Positions 2,794 through 5,028 of a stretch of DNA of 5,028 nt are shown here, one piece after another (position 1 is the stretch's first letter; each line of letters starts with the position of its first letter). Below the pieces are notes generated by a model. The model searched no databases. It worked only from the letters and a program-made list of their open reading frames with translations, and was not told the DNA's origin. The DNA is from Oscillospiraceae bacterium (lineage in GTDB: Bacteria; Bacillota; Clostridia; Oscillospirales; Acutalibacteraceae), in assembly GCA_029013165.1 (NCBI GenBank), contig JAQXMV010000039.1:1-5028 (forward strand), in the 5' to 3' direction. The position numbers were made by a program, and so were the translations under genes.

Positions 2794-5028
2794 ATGAAAA
2801 AGGACAAAAAAGTTCAGGAGCTGATGGATTTTTACGGCGATTGGTTCAAGGATAAGGATACCCTTGAAAGCGGTAAAATGACACAGAACCTCTACCCCTA
2901 TGAGAAGATGTTTTCACCCATTCAGATCAATAGACTGACCGTGAAAAACAGGCTCGTCATGGCGCCCATGGGCAATATCTCCATGTGCGACGAAACCGGC
3001 AGACCCAATGAAAAGATGATCGCTTATTTCACCGAAAGAGCCAAGGGCGGCGTGGGCCTGATCACCACCGGCCTGATTCCCGTCACCCACGGTCTCGACC
3101 ACACCATCACCGAAATGGGTCAGCTTAGCTATTTCCCGAGAATCGACCGCAGCCGTACCTGCTACGCAGGCTGGCGCGATCTCAGCGCCAATGTTCACGC
3201 CTACGGCGCGAGAATCTTCATTCAGCTCACCGCCGGTCTCGGCAGAGTGGGCAATCCTCAGTGTCTCGTCAATGAGCTGAAGTTCCCGCAGTCGGCTTCC
3301 ATGAATCCCAGCTGGTATATGCCTCAGCTTCCCTGCCTGCCCATGAGCGACATGAAGATCAACAAGATGATCAAAAATATCGGTCAGGCAGCGGCAGACG
3401 CCAAGGCCATGAATCTCGACGGCGTATATATCCACGGTCACGAGGGCTATCTCATTGAACAGCTCACCAACCCCGCCTTTAACCGCCGCCATATCGGCGA
3501 ATTCGCCGACTGGCAGAAATTCGGCATCAAGATGGTGGAATATATCCGTCAGCGCTGCGGCAAAAACTACCCCATCATGTACCGTATTGACCTTTCCCTT
3601 GCGCTGAATGAAACCTACGGCGAAAGAATGGACAAGGTCTCCTCCCTGAAAAAATTCAAGAACGGCAGAACCATCGAAATGACCCTTGACTACATGAAAA
3701 ACCTGGTCAAGGCCGGCGTCGATATGTTCGATGTGGACCTGGGCTGCTATGACAACTGGTTCCTGCCCCATCCCCCGGGATCCATGCCGCCGGGCTGCTA
3801 CATAGACATCGCAAAGCTGGTGAAGGATCACTTCGCCGAAAACAATATCCTTTCCAATGCCGGTGTTCCCGTTCCCGTGGTTGCCGTAGGCAAGCTGGGC
3901 TATCCCGACCTTGCCGAAAAGGCACTGCGCGAAGATAAGTGCGACATGGTTATGCTCGGCCGTCCCCTGCTGGCCGATGCACAGTGGCCCAATAAGGCCA
4001 GAACCGGCCGCGTCAAGGAGATCCGTCCCTGCATCGGCTGTCAGGAAGCCTGCCTGAATGAGTTTGTTGAGGGCGGACATCCCCAGTGCGCCGTCAACCC
4101 GAGAACCGCCTTTGAGGAGATCTATCCCGAGGTTCCCGCCGCCGCAGAGAAGAAATGCAAGGTTGCCGTCATCGGAGCCGGCCCTGCCGGCATCATGTGT
4201 GCCGTCACGGCGGCACAGAGAGGTCACGAAGTGACCCTGATCGAAAAGAGCAACCGTCTGGCCGGCCGACTCAATCCCGGTTCCAAACCGAAAATCAAGT
4301 TTGATATCCAGAACTATATCGAGTATCTTTACACGAGAGTGGAACAGGCCAAGGAGCAGTACGAACTGAAGGTGATGCTGGAAACGGAAGCTGACGCGGA
4401 GCTGATCAAGAAAGAAGGCTTCCAGAAGGTAGTTGTCTGCGCCGGCACCAGCGACGCCGTGATCCCCGTACCCGGCCACGACACGGAAAAATGGGTTCAG
4501 GCCGTGGATCTGCTGGAAAATCCCGATCTGGCCAAGGACGCAAAGTCTGCCGTAGTGATCGGCGGCGGCGTTGTCGGCTGTGAAACCGCTTTCTATCTCA
4601 ACAAAGAGCTGGGCAAGCAGGTCACGGTGATCGAAATGACCGAATACATGATGAATCACACCTGCACCGCCAACCGCGGCTATCTGCTGAAATATATGTA
4701 TGACACCAATATCAAGCTCCTCAACTGCACGAAACTGCTCGCCATCGAGAAAAACGGCGTGAAAGTCCTGCGCAATACCGACAAGAGCGTTCCCGATCCC
4801 TATCTCTGCTGGAATCCGATTCTTCCCGAAAATATCCTCAATCCTCTAGCTCCTAAGATCAAGGAGAACAACAAAGAGGAATTCATTGAGGCCGACCTGA
4901 TCGTCATGGCCGCCGGCGGCAGACCCTGCGAAAAGCTCTTCCTGGACATTCAGGCTGCCTGCCCCTCCATCGAGGTCTATAATATCGGTGATTCTTTCAA
5001 GGGCGGCAAGGTCTTTGAAGCTACCAAG
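2794..5028 (+). CDS. FMN/4Fe-4S/FAD NADH:flavin oxidoreductase of the 2-enoate / 2,4-dienoyl-CoA reductase group (partial, 3' end missing)
   Basis: 745 codons are open to the right edge, and probably only a short tail is missing. The order matches FadH, 2-enoate reductase and BaiH-type enzymes. An Old Yellow Enzyme barrel comes first (about 37-405): RLVMAPMGN near 53, IHGHEGYLIEQ (213-223), VVAVGK (362-367), and MLGRP (387-391). A 4Fe-4S cluster loop with Cys413, Cys416, Cys420 and Cys432 (CxxCxxxC-x11-C) follows. Then come an FAD fold with GAGPAG (461-466) and VVCAGT (547-552), an NAD(P)H fold with GGGVVG (590-595), and the closing FAD motif IGD (731-733). NAD(P)H electrons pass through FAD and the cluster to FMN, which reduces an activated C=C bond of an unsaturated acid, CoA ester, steroid or similar; the substrate cannot be read from sequence. 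Tyr219 aligns with the FadH proton donor Tyr166, but the FadH His252 place seems to be Asp320 (GCYDNW). The enzyme is longer than the usual 660-670 residues: it has an N-terminal extension of about 35 residues and an extra loop at about 663-697. The TAAGGAGG site at 2779 fixes the start. Confidence 0.95.
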   Translation, partial: MKKDKKVQELMDFYGDWFKDKDTLESGKMTQNLYPYEKMFSPIQINRLTVKNRLVMAPMGNISMCDETGRPNEKMIAYFTERAKGGVGLITTGLIPVTHGLDHTITEMGQLSYFPRIDRSRTCYAGWRDLSANVHAYGARIFIQLTAGLGRVGNPQCLVNELKFPQSASMNPSWYMPQLPCLPMSDMKINKMIKNIGQAAADAKAMNLDGVYIHGHEGYLIEQLTNPAFNRRHIGEFADWQKFGIKMVEYIRQRCGKNYPIMYRIDLSLALNETYGERMDKVSSLKKFKNGRTIEMTLDYMKNLVKAGVDMFDVDLGCYDNWFLPHPPGSMPPGCYIDIAKLVKDHFAENNILSNAGVPVPVVAVGKLGYPDLAEKALREDKCDMVMLGRPLLADAQWPNKARTGRVKEIRPCIGCQEACLNEFVEGGHPQCAVNPRTAFEEIYPEVPAAAEKKCKVAVIGAGPAGIMCAVTAAQRGHEVTLIEKSNRLAGRLNPGSKPKIKFDIQNYIEYLYTRVEQAKEQYELKVMLETEADAELIKKEGFQKVVVCAGTSDAVIPVPGHDTEKWVQAVDLLENPDLAKDAKSAVVIGGGVVGCETAFYLNKELGKQVTVIEMTEYMMNHTCTANRGYLLKYMYDTNIKLLNCTKLLAIEKNGVKVLRNTDKSVPDPYLCWNPILPENILNPLAPKIKENNKEEFIEADLIVMAAGGRPCEKLFLDIQAACPSIEVYNIGDSFKGGKVFEATK

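Noticed and set aside
3707..3925. A 72-codon minus-strand open frame
   Set aside because: It is antisense to the barrel domain of the ene-reductase, with an abnormal Arg/Pro/His-rich composition and no ribosome binding site noted.
2914..4659. A 581-codon open frame on the minus strand
   Set aside because: It lies antisense to the ene-reductase, whose sense frame shows every expected cofactor motif. The antisense frame is rich in His, Gly and Asp with no recognisable domain, as expected for the mirror of a GC-rich gene.

Overview
The window looks like a chromosomal segment of an anaerobic Bacillota, most likely a gut-type Clostridia. This is an inference from the strong AGGAGG-type ribosome binding sites, the sigma-A style promoters, a BspA-type leucine-rich repeat protein, and a large FMN/4Fe-4S/FAD ene-reductase of the 2-enoate reductase / 2,4-dienoyl-CoA reductase kind. 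No rRNA or other marker gene is present to fix the taxon.

There are two compositionally different halves. Positions about 67-2500 are AT-rich and hold a compact set of genes that all read leftward. In transcription order they are: a 114-residue winged-helix regulator resembling the front half of a WYL-type regulator but without a WYL domain (2410-2066); a 249-residue protein I do not recognise (2052-1303); a 43-residue single-pass or hairpin membrane protein (1285-1154); and a 313-residue BspA-like LRR protein with no signal peptide (1056-115). The first three are separated by only 13 and 17 bases and each has a good ribosome binding site, so they are almost certainly one operon. The LRR gene follows after a 97-base gap that may hold a frameshifted remnant of a longer N-terminus. 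A further leftward gene begins at 67 and runs off the left edge.

Positions 2794-5028 are richer in GC and hold one rightward gene, open to the right edge. It encodes a multidomain ene-reductase with its own near-consensus promoter (2688-2716) and a perfect 16-base palindrome at the predicted transcription start. Between the halves (2411-2793) lie the leftward promoter of the regulator operon, a featureless AT-rich stretch, and a strong rightward intrinsic terminator (2608-2646) with no rightward gene before it. Orphan terminator plus composition change suggest that the AT-rich cassette was inserted next to the older GC-richer locus.

The most interesting candidate for an undescribed system is the leftward operon: a WYL-less regulator, an unknown soluble protein, a tiny membrane protein and an apparently cytoplasmic LRR protein. 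The layout (regulator first, then an unknown protein, a membrane peptide and a repeat protein) resembles accessory cargo such as defence or toxin-antitoxin modules, but nothing in the sequence proves a function.
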